From assembly GCA_039191605.1 (NCBI GenBank), contig JBCCXL010000030.1:1-51091 (forward strand): 51,091 nucleotides of DNA. Direction: 5' to 3'. Source of the DNA: JBCCXL01 sp039191605 (GTDB taxonomy: Bacteria > Acidobacteriota > Thermoanaerobaculia > Multivoradales > JAHZIX01). The translations under genes were made by a program, and so were the position numbers. Below the pieces are notes generated by a model. That model had not been told where the DNA came from. It saw only the letters and a list, made by a program, of their open reading frames with translations, and did not search any database. Positions 1-8,700 of the stretch are shown piece by piece. Within the stretch, counting starts at the first letter, position 1. Each line of letters starts with the position of its first letter.

Positions 1-125
1 GGAGATCTCGACGAGGGCTCCTTGTTGGGGGATAAAGCGCAGATGTCTCATGCCCTGAAGAGGGGGCTTGGGGCAGTGCGATCTTTCAGTCTGCGGAAGA
101 AAGTTAGCTTTGACGCCCTGCGGGG

Positions 126-183
126 AAGGTCCCTGGCACCGGTAGGGGAGTGGCTCGCTGCTGCGGGTCAGGTCCCTGGCACT
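126..183 (-). repeat. Dispersed GGTGCCAGGGAC element, cluster A (2 units)
   Basis: Two copies of the 12-base core GGTGCCAGGGAC (the second begins AGTGCC) lie on the minus strand at 126-140 and 168-183. The second copy provides the last codons and the TGA stop of the upstream glycosylase gene, which therefore ends Val-Pro-Gly-Thr. The same core occurs in clusters at 3277-3373 and 47088-47309. The copies are too similar and too often intergenic to be chance. No transposase is nearby. Confidence 0.85.
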
Positions 184-1418
184 GGTGAATTGGGGGAGGC
201 CAAGCGGAGACCCGACGAAGTGGGGCTTAGGTCTAAGGCCAGTGCATCGGCGTAGTTCCGTAAGGCCGAGGCCATAGCCGTCTTTTGTTCCGCGGTAGTC
301 GAGTCGCTTTCGAAGTGTGTAGCCAGAACGCGGAGTGCGCCTTGCCGCTTATCTGCTTTGAGATCGACTCGGCCAATCAAGGAGTCGCCAGCGAGAACCG
401 GTAGGCAGTAATAGCCCCATCGTCGTTGATCGGCGGGCTTGTAAATCTCGAGGATTTGTTCAAAGCCAAACAATAGCTGGACCCGCTGCCGGTCCCAAAG
501 CACAGGGTCGAAGGGAGAGAGAAGGGTGCCTCGGTCCTTTGCCGGGCGGATGCGCCGGAGAGGATCGACTAGCTCTAAATGTTGGGGCTGAATCCAGCCG
601 TCGATGCCGGATGGTCGGCCGGCACAGCGTAGCCGGCAGCGAACGATTTTTCCCTCATCCTCCAGCGCCGCTAGGCTCTCTAGCACCTGCTTTCGCTGTC
701 TTTGGATTCTCCAGGTTGCGATCAGGGTGGCGGTCGATGCCCAGCCGTGCCCGTCGAGAGCTTTGAGCAAGAGGTAGCGCAGGGAGCGATCCGTAGACCA
801 ATCGGAAGCTCGATAGACCTCCGGGATCAGGTTCTCGGTCAAGTCGAAGGTGCGATGAAAGCCCTTGCGCTCGCGGATCCCGACGTCGCCGGCAGACCAT
901 AGGGCGATCACTACCTTCTTAGTGAGTCCAAGATTCCACCAGCCAGAGCTGCGGCGACGGCCGAGCTCGGCGGAGGTCAGCGGGCCCTCTGATTGGAGTC
1001 GCTGAAGGATCCCGTCTGCCAGGTCGGCGTGCTCTCCTAGGAGGTCGCCCCACCAGGGGTGAACCCGAAACTCTCGGCGACGAAAGGCGAAGACCGGGTA
1101 ACTCTCCATCGGCAGCCAGCTCGCCTCGTGGCCCCAATATTCAAAGAGCTGAGAGCCCGGATAGAGCAGGGATTCCGGAAGCCCTGGATCGAGCCCTTGG
1201 AGGCGCGATAAGAGAACCAACGCGTGGCTGCGGAGACCGCAGACGCTCACGGAATCTAGCTGTAGGTATCCGAAGCGCCGGATGACCTCCAGGCAACGCT
1301 GCTGAGCCCGCTGACCGGAACCGGCAGCGCGCCGGGGCAGCTCACTCCAGCGTCGGGAGAACAATCCGGCTCTTGCGATGGCTAGGCGCCTTGCGCCGCG
1401 GGTATCCAATTCCTCCAT
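168..1418 (-). CDS. YcaQ/AlkX-type winged-helix DNA glycosylase (HTH_42 family)
   Basis: A 416-residue protein of the HTH_42 family, whose studied members (E. coli YcaQ/AlkX, Streptomyces AlkZ) unhook DNA interstrand crosslinks and remove bulky alkylated bases. The family catalytic motif Q-hydrophobic-D is visible as Gln53-Leu54-Asp55, which is the AlkX (QxD) rather than the AlkZ (QxQ) form. The WGHEASWLP and SPFDPVLWDR segments are typical family signatures. The frame runs open to 1586, but the first part is a shadow of the transporter gene upstream. The ATG at 1418 gives a family-like start (MEELDTRGARRLAIARAGL) 16 bases after the transporter stop, so the two are probably co-transcribed. 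The C-terminus (PVPGT) and stop are contributed by a dispersed repeat, so the ancestral 3' end may have been changed. Confidence 0.9.
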   Translation of the reverse strand: MEELDTRGARRLAIARAGLFSRRWSELPRRAAGSGQRAQQRCLEVIRRFGYLQLDSVSVCGLRSHALVLLSRLQGLDPGLPESLLYPGSQLFEYWGHEASWLPMESYPVFAFRRREFRVHPWWGDLLGEHADLADGILQRLQSEGPLTSAELGRRRSSGWWNLGLTKKVVIALWSAGDVGIRERKGFHRTFDLTENLIPEVYRASDWSTDRSLRYLLLKALDGHGWASTATLIATWRIQRQRKQVLESLAALEDEGKIVRCRLRCAGRPSGIDGWIQPQHLELVDPLRRIRPAKDRGTLLSPFDPVLWDRQRVQLLFGFEQILEIYKPADQRRWGYYCLPVLAGDSLIGRVDLKADKRQGALRVLATHFESDSTTAEQKTAMASALRNYADALALDLSPTSSGLRLASPNSPVPGT

Positions 1419-1434
1419 GGCGGCAGGGCCGGCG

Positions 1435-3207
1435 CTAGCCCCAAACCCACAGCAGGACCGGGATTGCGAAGAACAGGAGGACGATCTGTAGCGGAAGTCC
1501 CAGGCGCCAATAATCACCGAAGCGATAGCCGCCTGGACCCAAGACCAGGGTATTGCTCTGATGACCGATGGGAGTGAGGAAGGCACAGGATGCTCCGATG
1601 GCGACGGCCATCAGGAAGGAGTCGGGGTTGGCGTCGAGACTGATGGCGGTCTGAATCGCGATGGGTGCCATGATCACCGCTGTCGCCGCGTTGTTCATCA
1701 CGTCCGAGAGCACCATGGCGAGCACCAGAACCAAAATGAGGGTCACCGAGAGGGGGAGCTGTTGCCCGAGCCCTTCGATCTGTGAGGCGATGAGGGCGGC
1801 GCCGCCGGTATCTTCCAGAGCCGTGCCGACCGGGATCATCGCTCCCAGCAGCACGATGACCGGCCAGTCGATGGCCTCGTAAGCGCGGCGCAAATCGACT
1901 AGACCAGCCAGCACCATGGCGACCGCTGACGCGGTGAAAGCGACATGAGCCGGAGCGATGCGCAGCAGCAGGGCCAGGACGGCAGCACCAAAGAGCAGGA
2001 CCGCGAGGGCGATGCGTCGCTTGCGGCCAACTTCTAAGCGACGCTGGGCGAGGGGTAGGCAACCGAGATGCCCCAGGGCGCTTCTCGAGCTCGTACCGAG
2101 GCTCTGAACCAAGAGGACATCACCGGGCTGGAAGCGGATCTCCTTGAGCGGGCGGCGAATTCGCGAGCCCTGGCGGGCCACCGCTAGAAGATTCAGTCCG
2201 TGCCGGGCCCGCAGGTCGACCTGCGCCGCCGTGCGCCCCACGAGGCGACTGCGAGGGCGGACTACAGCCTCGGTGAGGTTGTGCTCCGAAGGGCGGAGGT
2301 CCCCATCCTCGAAGGTCCGATGCCCCTCGAGCTGAAAACCAGTAGCGTCGACCATCTGCTGCAGATTTCTGGGGTCGATCTCGGTCACCAGACTGTCGCT
2401 GGCCTCCAGGATCGTGTCGCCCCGGACGGCCCCCAAATGCTGATCATTGCGCAGCACCGTCACGATGACGAACTCCACATCTTTGAGGCTGGAAGCTAAA
2501 TCCTGGACCGTGGAACCAACCCAGGAAGAATCCTCGGGAACCCGAAGCTCCGTGGTGTACCGCGGGATTTCGAAGACGTCCAGCGTGCCGGACTCCGCAG
2601 CGCGAAGGGGAATCAGGCGCCAGCCCACCAGCGAGATGAAGGCAATGCCCGAGACCGCCGCGACCAGGCCTACGGGAGAGTAGTCAAAGAGTCCGTAGGG
2701 AGTGTCCGCGAACTCGGTACGGAAGCTTGCGACGATGATGTTCGGGGGAGTGCCGATGAGGGTCGTCATGCCGCCGAGGAGAGAGCCGAAGGATAGCGGC
2801 ATGAGCAATAGGGACGGAGATAGACCGCGGTCCGCCGCAAGCTTCAGCGCCACGGGCATCAGCAGGGCGAGAGCTCCAACGTTGTTCATGAATGCGGAGA
2901 AGAAGGCCACCATCGTTGTGAGTGCTCCGATCAGGACGATGGGGTGGGATCCTACGCGGCTCAAGAGCCTAGACATGGAATCCACTAGCCCGGATTGGGC
3001 GAGGCCTTGACTCACCACCAGGACCGCGGCGACGGTGACCACGGCGGGATGACCGAAGCCGCTGAAGGCTTGGGAGGCGGGAACGATGCCGAGGAAGGCA
3101 AGGGTGAGGAGCGCGAGGAGCGCGACGACGTCATAGCGCCAGCGGTCGAGGATCAGCAGGACCAGCGTCGCGAAGAGCACGGAAAAGACAATCGCTTGAT
3201 CGGGCAT
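1435..3207 (-). CDS. SLC13-family anion permease with two RCK_C domains
   Basis: A 590-residue inner-membrane transporter of the SLC13/DASS type, which moves di- and tricarboxylates, sulfate or similar anions with Na+ or H+. The two inverted halves each carry the family asparagine motif: MNNVGALALLMP near residue 108 and MNNAATAVIMAP near residue 510. The GTPPN motif follows the first. Between the halves sit two cytosolic TrkA-C/RCK_C domains, about residues 208-285 and 308-372, a layout common in bacterial SLC13 proteins and thought to be regulatory. The start at 3207 follows a GGAGG about 12 bases upstream. It is the first gene of a likely two-gene unit with the glycosylase. The substrate cannot be read from the sequence; sulfate or dicarboxylate are the usual guesses. 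Confidence 0.93.
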   Translation of the reverse strand: MPDQAIVFSVLFATLVLLILDRWRYDVVALLALLTLAFLGIVPASQAFSGFGHPAVVTVAAVLVVSQGLAQSGLVDSMSRLLSRVGSHPIVLIGALTTMVAFFSAFMNNVGALALLMPVALKLAADRGLSPSLLLMPLSFGSLLGGMTTLIGTPPNIIVASFRTEFADTPYGLFDYSPVGLVAAVSGIAFISLVGWRLIPLRAAESGTLDVFEIPRYTTELRVPEDSSWVGSTVQDLASSLKDVEFVIVTVLRNDQHLGAVRGDTILEASDSLVTEIDPRNLQQMVDATGFQLEGHRTFEDGDLRPSEHNLTEAVVRPRSRLVGRTAAQVDLRARHGLNLLAVARQGSRIRRPLKEIRFQPGDVLLVQSLGTSSRSALGHLGCLPLAQRRLEVGRKRRIALAVLLFGAAVLALLLRIAPAHVAFTASAVAMVLAGLVDLRRAYEAIDWPVIVLLGAMIPVGTALEDTGGAALIASQIEGLGQQLPLSVTLILVLVLAMVLSDVMNNAATAVIMAPIAIQTAISLDANPDSFLMAVAIGASCAFLTPIGHQSNTLVLGPGGYRFGDYWRLGLPLQIVLLFFAIPVLLWVWG

Positions 3208-3276
3208 GAAGGCAATCGGCCTCCGAATGTCGTTAGATGAATCGAGAGCACTGACAGTCTAATGGTCTGGCGAGGC

Positions 3277-3373
3277 AAGGTGCCAGGGACGTGACCCTAG
3301 GGTGTTGGCGAGATGAGGCGTTGAGGGGGTGCCAGGGACATGACCCTGAAGGGGGTGCCAGGGACGTGACCCT
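3277..3373 (+). repeat. Dispersed GGTGCCAGGGAC element, cluster B (3 units)
   Basis: Three head-to-tail copies at 3277-3298, 3328-3347 and 3354-3373, reading GGTGCCAGGGACRTGACCCT on the plus strand. Each contains a small dyad, AGGG...CCCT around CATG or CGTG. They lie between the start of the transporter (minus strand) and the terminator of the Cys-rich protein gene (minus strand). The first two copies are separated by 29 bases of unrelated sequence and the last two by 6. Confidence 0.9.
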
Positions 3374-3388
3374 GGAGGGGCTCTTCAT

Positions 3389-3416
3389 AAAGAAACCCCC
3401 GCCGCGGGCGGGGGTT
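3389..3416 (-). terminator. Rho-independent terminator of the Cys-rich protein gene
   Basis: On the minus strand a 10-bp perfect stem (AACCCCCGCC/GGCGGGGGTT, 3394-3416, 3-base loop) runs into TTTCTTT. It lies about 50 bases after the stop of the Cys-rich protein gene and separates it from the downstream transporter. Confidence 0.85.
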
Positions 3417-3465
3417 GTTGGGCGTGGCGAGGGCCGCGCTGGGGCGGTGAATGCCGCCGGGGGCT

Positions 3466-3837
3466 TTAGAAAGCCGGAGGGCAGTAGACGTCGGTGCAGG
3501 CGCTGCCGAAGGGGGCGCAAACGCTGCAGCTGTAATTGCAGCAGAACTGGCCCGCGCTGCAGGTGGTCTGGTTGCAGTCGCCGCCGCCGAAGGGAGGCCA
3601 TAGGCCCGCGGCGAAGATCTCTGCTCGCAGGACCTCGAGGTCGGCACTCTCGGCGCCAGCCTGGGAGCAGGAGGACGCGGTGGTCTCGAGGACGGGAGCT
3701 TCCGTGGGCGATTCCGAAACGGGGCCCTGAGGAGCTTCGACCTGCGAGTTTGCGGCCGGGGCTTCAGCCGAAGCGGCAAGGCTGCCGCTGGCGAGGAGAG
3801 CGAGGGCGAGGAAGGTCAGTAGGGCGAGTCGCGACAT
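3466..3837 (-). CDS. Small secreted Cys-rich protein
   Basis: A 123-residue protein with a clear signal peptide (MSRLALLTFLALALLASGSLAAS, cleavage near residue 22-25), then an acidic Ala/Pro/Glu-rich stretch, then a short C-terminal module with many cysteines. From about residue 84 the pattern is C-x4-C-x5-CC-x3-C-x2-C-x5-C-x4-C, ending CPPAF; one more Cys lies near residue 56. The frame is open further upstream, but the ATG at 3837 has a GGAGGA seven bases before it and starts the signal peptide. The gene stands alone, with its own terminator at 3389-3416. I do not recognise a named family. The Cys spacing resembles small disulfide-stabilised or metal-binding knots. A secreted structural or toxin-like peptide is possible, but there are no modification enzymes nearby. 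Confidence 0.8.
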   Translation of the reverse strand: MSRLALLTFLALALLASGSLAASAEAPAANSQVEAPQGPVSESPTEAPVLETTASSCSQAGAESADLEVLRAEIFAAGLWPPFGGGDCNQTTCSAGQFCCNYSCSVCAPFGSACTDVYCPPAF

Positions 3838-4203
3838 GGGATAGTCCTCCGGGAGCTCTCTTCTAGCGAAGAGATGAATAGGAAGGGGTGCCGGATCGCT
3901 GCACCAGCGCCCCTCGAGACGCAGCAGGAGTCGTGAGGAGAGATTCAACGAGTCGCGCGGGTTCAATTCTTCGCTTGCGAAATCGAGGGCTCGCGTCGAT
4001 GCCTCATCACGGGTTGGTTGAACCTTACCCCCGGGGCATGGGGGTCACCTAGTTCCGCACACTTTCTCTAGTAGATGTTTCGGTTATTGCGCAATATGTG
4101 ATTTATTGGTGAAGAGTATCAACGTCTTATTTTCCGACTCGCTTCCAGTCTCGTCTAAGGGGTAGACTCGGCCCTCTCAGCGAGATTAATCCCGATCAGC
4201 ATT
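3838..4203. other. Divergent intergenic region, likely promoters
   Basis: A 366-base gene-free stretch between the Cys-rich gene (minus) and the MATE gene (plus). It is more AT-rich than the surroundings between about 4060 and 4140. It holds a perfect 10-bp palindrome ATTGCGCAAT at 4086-4095 and an imperfect dyad ACCCCC/GGGGGT at 4027-4045 that directly follows a TTGAAC at 4018-4023. These are plausible operator and promoter parts for the exporter, but I cannot assign a convincing -10 box. Confidence 0.4.
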
Positions 4204-5676
4204 ATGGACCCTTCGTCATCCAGCCCAACGACGGGCACCGGCTCCTCGGAAGTCGCGCCCTCCTCGGCGCCTAAGACCTCTCGCTTCGACCGCAGGATTG
4301 TCGAAGGCTCGATCCCGTCTGCCCTCTGGACCTTGGCGTGGCCTACCCTGGTGCAGAACGTCGTCGGCGGAATCCAGGGTTTGGTGGACCACGCGATGGT
4401 GGGGCGCTACGTCGACTACACCGGGAATGCGGCCATCGGCGTGAGCTGGCAGATTTTCCTCGTTGTTGTGGTGTTCATCAGCTCGCTGTATTCCGGGATG
4501 GGGGTCTTGGTCGCGCGGTTCGCCGGGGCGGGGGATGAGGAGAAGGTCAATCGCACCGTTTACCAGGCCTTTCTGGTGTCGCTGATTCTTGGCGTTGGCA
4601 TCCTCGCTCCGCTGGGCTACTTTCTGACGCCCTATTTACTCAACTTGGTGAACGCGGCCCCGGAGGTGCAGCAGGAGGCGGCTCCTTACCTACGGGTGCT
4701 CTTCCTCTACTCCTTTGGCCTGCTCACCTTCTTCATGCTCGGCGGAGCATTGCGCTCCGCCGGAGATGCTCGGACTCCGCTGCGCCTCGGTCTGGTGTTG
4801 ACGATCCTCAATCTGGTCCTCAACGTGATTCTGATCCGCGGCCTCGGGCCGATTCCGAGCTTCGGCACCACCGGAGCGGCGATGGGTACCGTCATCGCTA
4901 CGGGGGTCGTATCCCTTTGGGGCCTCTACCTGCTGACTCGCGGGAAGCTGGTGGTGCATCTGACTCGGGCCGTTGGGCTGAAGCCGGATTGGGCGATCAT
5001 CGCCTCGCTCTTCCGCTTCGGGCTACCTACCGGCTTCCAGGCGGTGGCGATGAATCTGGGGGGAGTGCTGCTGCTGCACTTCATCGGCTCTCTCACCCTG
5101 AGCGCGGAGGCTCAGGCGGCCTACGCCGTGGGCTACGGTCAGATTTTCTCGTTGATCACCTGGACCGGGATCGCCCTGATGACGGCAACGGCGACGGTCG
5201 CCGGTCAGAGCCTCGGGGCGGAATTGCCGGAGCGGGCGGCGCAGGTGCCGCGGATCTCTTCGGCGATGGCGGTGACCGCAACGCTGCCGCTGGCGCTCTT
5301 CTTTGCCTTCTGTCCCCGACTGGTGCTGGGACTCTTCGGTCTCGACGACCCGGAAGTCCTGACCCTCGGCTCCCAGCTGCTGCGCTACCTGGTGATCTCC
5401 GCCGCTCTGCTGCCCACCGCCCTCTGCTTCACCGGAGCGCTCCAGGGAACCGGCGATACCCGCAGTCCGATGTGGATCACCCTCTTCTCCCAGCTTCTCG
5501 TGCCGGTGGGCTGGTGCTTTGTGCTGGGCCAAATTCGAGACTTGCAGCCGGTGGACATCTGGGTCGCCATTCTGTTGGGCCACCTGATCCGCTGCACTCT
5601 GTCGGTGGCTCGATTCCAGCAGGGGCAGTGGCGAGATATTGAGGTGGGCATCGGAAAAAGCCCCCGCCGCACCTAG
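4204..5676 (+). CDS. MATE-family multidrug/toxin exporter
   Basis: A 490-residue inner-membrane protein of the MATE family (NorM/DinF-like), which exports cationic drugs or metabolites in exchange for Na+ or H+. About 12 hydrophobic segments in two homologous halves begin after a polar Ser/Pro-rich N-terminus of about 35 residues. Family segments such as WPTLVQNVVGGIQGLVDHAMVG (first helix), GGALRSAGDARTPL and the matching GALQGTGDTRSPMW in the second half are present. No strong ribosome site precedes the ATG at 4204, so the exact start is uncertain. The stop codon lies inside the terminator hairpin of the convergent gene downstream. The substrate is unknown. Confidence 0.93.
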   Translation: MDPSSSSPTTGTGSSEVAPSSAPKTSRFDRRIVEGSIPSALWTLAWPTLVQNVVGGIQGLVDHAMVGRYVDYTGNAAIGVSWQIFLVVVVFISSLYSGMGVLVARFAGAGDEEKVNRTVYQAFLVSLILGVGILAPLGYFLTPYLLNLVNAAPEVQQEAAPYLRVLFLYSFGLLTFFMLGGALRSAGDARTPLRLGLVLTILNLVLNVILIRGLGPIPSFGTTGAAMGTVIATGVVSLWGLYLLTRGKLVVHLTRAVGLKPDWAIIASLFRFGLPTGFQAVAMNLGGVLLLHFIGSLTLSAEAQAAYAVGYGQIFSLITWTGIALMTATATVAGQSLGAELPERAAQVPRISSAMAVTATLPLALFFAFCPRLVLGLFGLDDPEVLTLGSQLLRYLVISAALLPTALCFTGALQGTGDTRSPMWITLFSQLLVPVGWCFVLGQIRDLQPVDIWVAILLGHLIRCTLSVARFQQGQWRDIEVGIGKSPRRT

Positions 5677-5687
5677 CGACGGGGGCT
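5655..5687 (-). terminator. Terminator of the ELWxxDGT gene, overlapping the MATE stop codon
   Basis: On the minus strand an AGCCCCCG/CGGGGGCT stem (5659-5666 with 5680-5687) runs into TTTTT, about 40 bases after the stop of the large minus-strand gene. The loop region contains the TAG stop of the convergent MATE gene (5674-5676), so one hairpin closes both genes. Confidence 0.75.
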
Positions 5688-5728
5688 CGAGGAGGTCCAG
5701 ATGGACCCTGGGGGGGCTGGTCCTGAGC

Positions 5729-8700
5729 TCAGGGCGCGGCGAAGAAGGGGGAGCTCGTGTCGATGATGGCGCAGGGACTCGAGTTCCCGCGATTCTCGAA
5801 GCGATAGGCCGCGAGTTCGCCGGTGGCGGTATTCCGCAGGTCGATGATCACCTCTAGGGTGGTGAGGGGGGAGACGAAGAACCAGAAGCGTCCGTTGACG
5901 TCCCGGGCGTCCAATAGCTTCACTACCGCTTCGAGGTTGTTGGGCTGGAAGAACCAGAACCAGGCGCTGTCTCCTTCCCGGACCACTCGGGCAGTTCCCC
6001 CCTCGTTGCCGTTGTTCCACAGCAGCGAGAGCTCGTAGCGCCCGCCGGCGAGGCAGAGGGTGGTGTCGGAGTCGACGCAGGGGCTCGTATTGGCCTCTAC
6101 CAAGGTTGGTGCCGCCAGGGAATTGGAGCGCTCCGACAGCCCCGCATGAGCAAGAGCGTCGGAAACCCAAGGGGAGTTGGTCAGCTCTTGAAGCTCGGAG
6201 CCCTCCTGCCGCGCCGGCAGTCGCGCCGGGTCCTCGAGGATCCAGGGCAGGCTTTGGTCGTCGGCGATGCCGCAGGTATCCCGCGGGGAGTTGTAGTAGT
6301 GGCGGATAGTGCGGGTCTCGAGATCTTCGACCTCCACCCAATACTCGAGATCGGTGAGGGAGGAGGAGAAGACCCAGGCGTTGCCGTTGACGGTGGTGGC
6401 GTCGAGGGCCTTGACCGCTAGCTCCAGGTTTCCGGGACGGAAGAAGGAGAAGAAGCCGCTGCGATCGGAGCCGGAGATGGGGATCGGGGTGCCCTGACCG
6501 GTGCGGCCGCTGCGGAAGTCGTGCCAGCGCACTCGGACTTCCATTCGGTTGTCCAGCAGACAGAGGCCGGCGGCGGAGTCACAGGGTCGCGGCTCACGGT
6601 TGAGGTTCGCAACCCAGGGCTCACGGCCGGTGTCTGGCGCAGTGGCTGAGAAGAAGAGCTTCCCCTCGTCTTCATTCAGGGCAAAGCCGGAGGGCAAGGA
6701 GCTGCCTTCCCCGTCCACCAGGTCGCCGAGAGGGCGGGTACCGGCGGCGGTGCCGTCGCTGATCCAGGGTTCGAAGCCGCTGCCCAACCTCTCGGCCTGG
6801 AAGGCGACCCGGCGATCATCCAGGGCGGTGAGGCCGGTGATGCGGGCGCTGATGGGCCCTTGACCGATGCTGCGCACGACTCGGGTTCCTTCCGGCGTTC
6901 CGTCGGTCACCCAAAGCTCGTCGTCGGTATCGCCGTCGTTGACGTCGAAGTCCACGAAGCGTCCGGCGACGAAGAAGAGGCGTTCTCCGACGGGGACCAC
7001 TTGACCTCCCCGCGGGAACCAGGCATCTCCGTTGGGGCTGATGCGGTCGATGACTCGGGTTCCTTCCTGGGTGCCGTCGGTAGAGATCACGTAGTGTTGG
7101 CTTCGATTTTGAACTCGGGCGATGAAGATCAGCTTGTCGCCGCGGGGGAAGAGACCCTGAGGCTCGCTGAAGAAGATGCCGTCGATCAGCTGGTCGAGGG
7201 CAAAGACCCTGCGCGGCTCAGCCGCGGTGGCGTCTTCGAGGACCCATAGCTCACGGGTACGAGGACTTGTATTCCCTTCCGGCTGAAGGGTGAAGAAGAG
7301 CTGGTTGTCGACAACGGTGAGCTCTTGGGGAGCCGAGGAGCAGGAGCCAGGGCAGAGATCCGCCACCATCTCGGTACCGGCGGTGGTGAGGTCGGTGAAG
7401 TGGAGCTCGCGACCGAAGAACTCGCCGTCGAAGCCAAAGTCCGTGGGGATGGCGCGGGCGGTTTCGGCAACGAAGGCGTAGCCTCCAGCGAAGGCGGTGA
7501 AGTCTCGGGGGAAGGAGGAGATCGGGGGGGTGGGATCTAGCGGCGTGGGAATCTCGTCGTCTGCGAGGTTCGCGATCATGAACGTACCGCTGGGGGTGCC
7601 GTCGGTGATCCAGGGCTCAAAGCCTGGGCCGATATCGCCGGGGGTGGCGCTCGCCCCGTTGAACAGAGCTCTTCCGTCGTTGAGGTCGACGAAGCCCGCG
7701 GCGTAGTAGAGGTCGTCACGAATTCGCTGAGCGCTTCCACCGGAATCACCGTCGCCGTCGGCGACCCACAGGCCGCCGTTGTCTCGGCCGTCGGAGCCGT
7801 CTGCCCACAGCAGGGCGGGGGAGCCGAGGATTCTTGGATGACGGAAGATCTCAACGCCGCCGGAGGGGGCCTGCGAAGCGAAGCGCTGAGTGCCTCCAGG
7901 CGTACCGTCGGAGTACCAGAGCTCGTTTTGGCCACTGGTGTTGAGTGCCTTGAAAACCGCGCCTTCGTCCCAGGCAACGAAATCCTGTGGGTTACTGGAG
8001 GCCGGGTCCTTGACCGCATCGGCTACCAGCCGTGCGCTCGGCCCGGTCGCCTGCCACAGCTCAGCGCCGGTAATGCCGTCGTCCGCCGGGAAATAGACGC
8101 CGTCTCCCGCGGGGGCGAGGCGCGCCCTCAGCTCCGGGGCATCCATCAGCACGCCGATGCCGTTATTGAATCGCCACAATTCGTTCGATACGGCGACATG
8201 AAAGAAGAGGCCGCTGGGGGTGGACGCCAAGTATTGAGGCACCCAGCCGACGGTGGACGGGAATTGGCTGATGTCCAGGCCGCCGAAGGGATCCACTTCT
8301 TGGCGCATGGTGTTGCCGTCGGTAGACCACAGGGCGGCTGCATCGTCGGGGGTATAGCCAGCGAAGTAGAGTCGGCCCTCGTGCACCGCGAAGTTGCGCG
8401 CTAGGTTGGGGAAGGGCTGGGCTTCTCCGGTGATCTGCCGGGCCGAGCCGGTGGCGCCGATGGCGAAGAGCTGGTGGGTCACCGAGTCCGGTCGCCCGAC
8501 GAAGTAGAGCTCCTCGTCGAAGACCCCGTAAAAGAAGTTGAAGTCGAATCCAGAGCAGTTGCCGGGGCAGCGATCTGCCACCACGCCGGTGCCCGCGGTG
8601 GTGCCGTCGCTGCGCCACATTTCAAAGCCTTGGCCCGGGCGGGAAGTGACGAAGAAGATGTTGTTGCCCAGCACCGCGGAGTCAGGGGTGACGATGCAGG

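Noticed and set aside
22..255. Small plus-strand frame at the window start
   Set aside because: Runs through the repeat cluster and into the glycosylase gene on the other strand; no ribosome site or domain.
3466..3837. RiPP or bacteriocin cluster around the Cys-rich gene
   Set aside because: The neighbouring MATE exporter is suggestive, but it is divergent, has its own promoter region, and no modification enzyme, protease or immunity gene is present.
4018..4054. MerR-type operator upstream of the MATE gene
   Set aside because: A TTGAAC plus dyad is there, but the spacing to a -10 box does not work and no MerR gene is nearby; kept only as part of the intergenic description.
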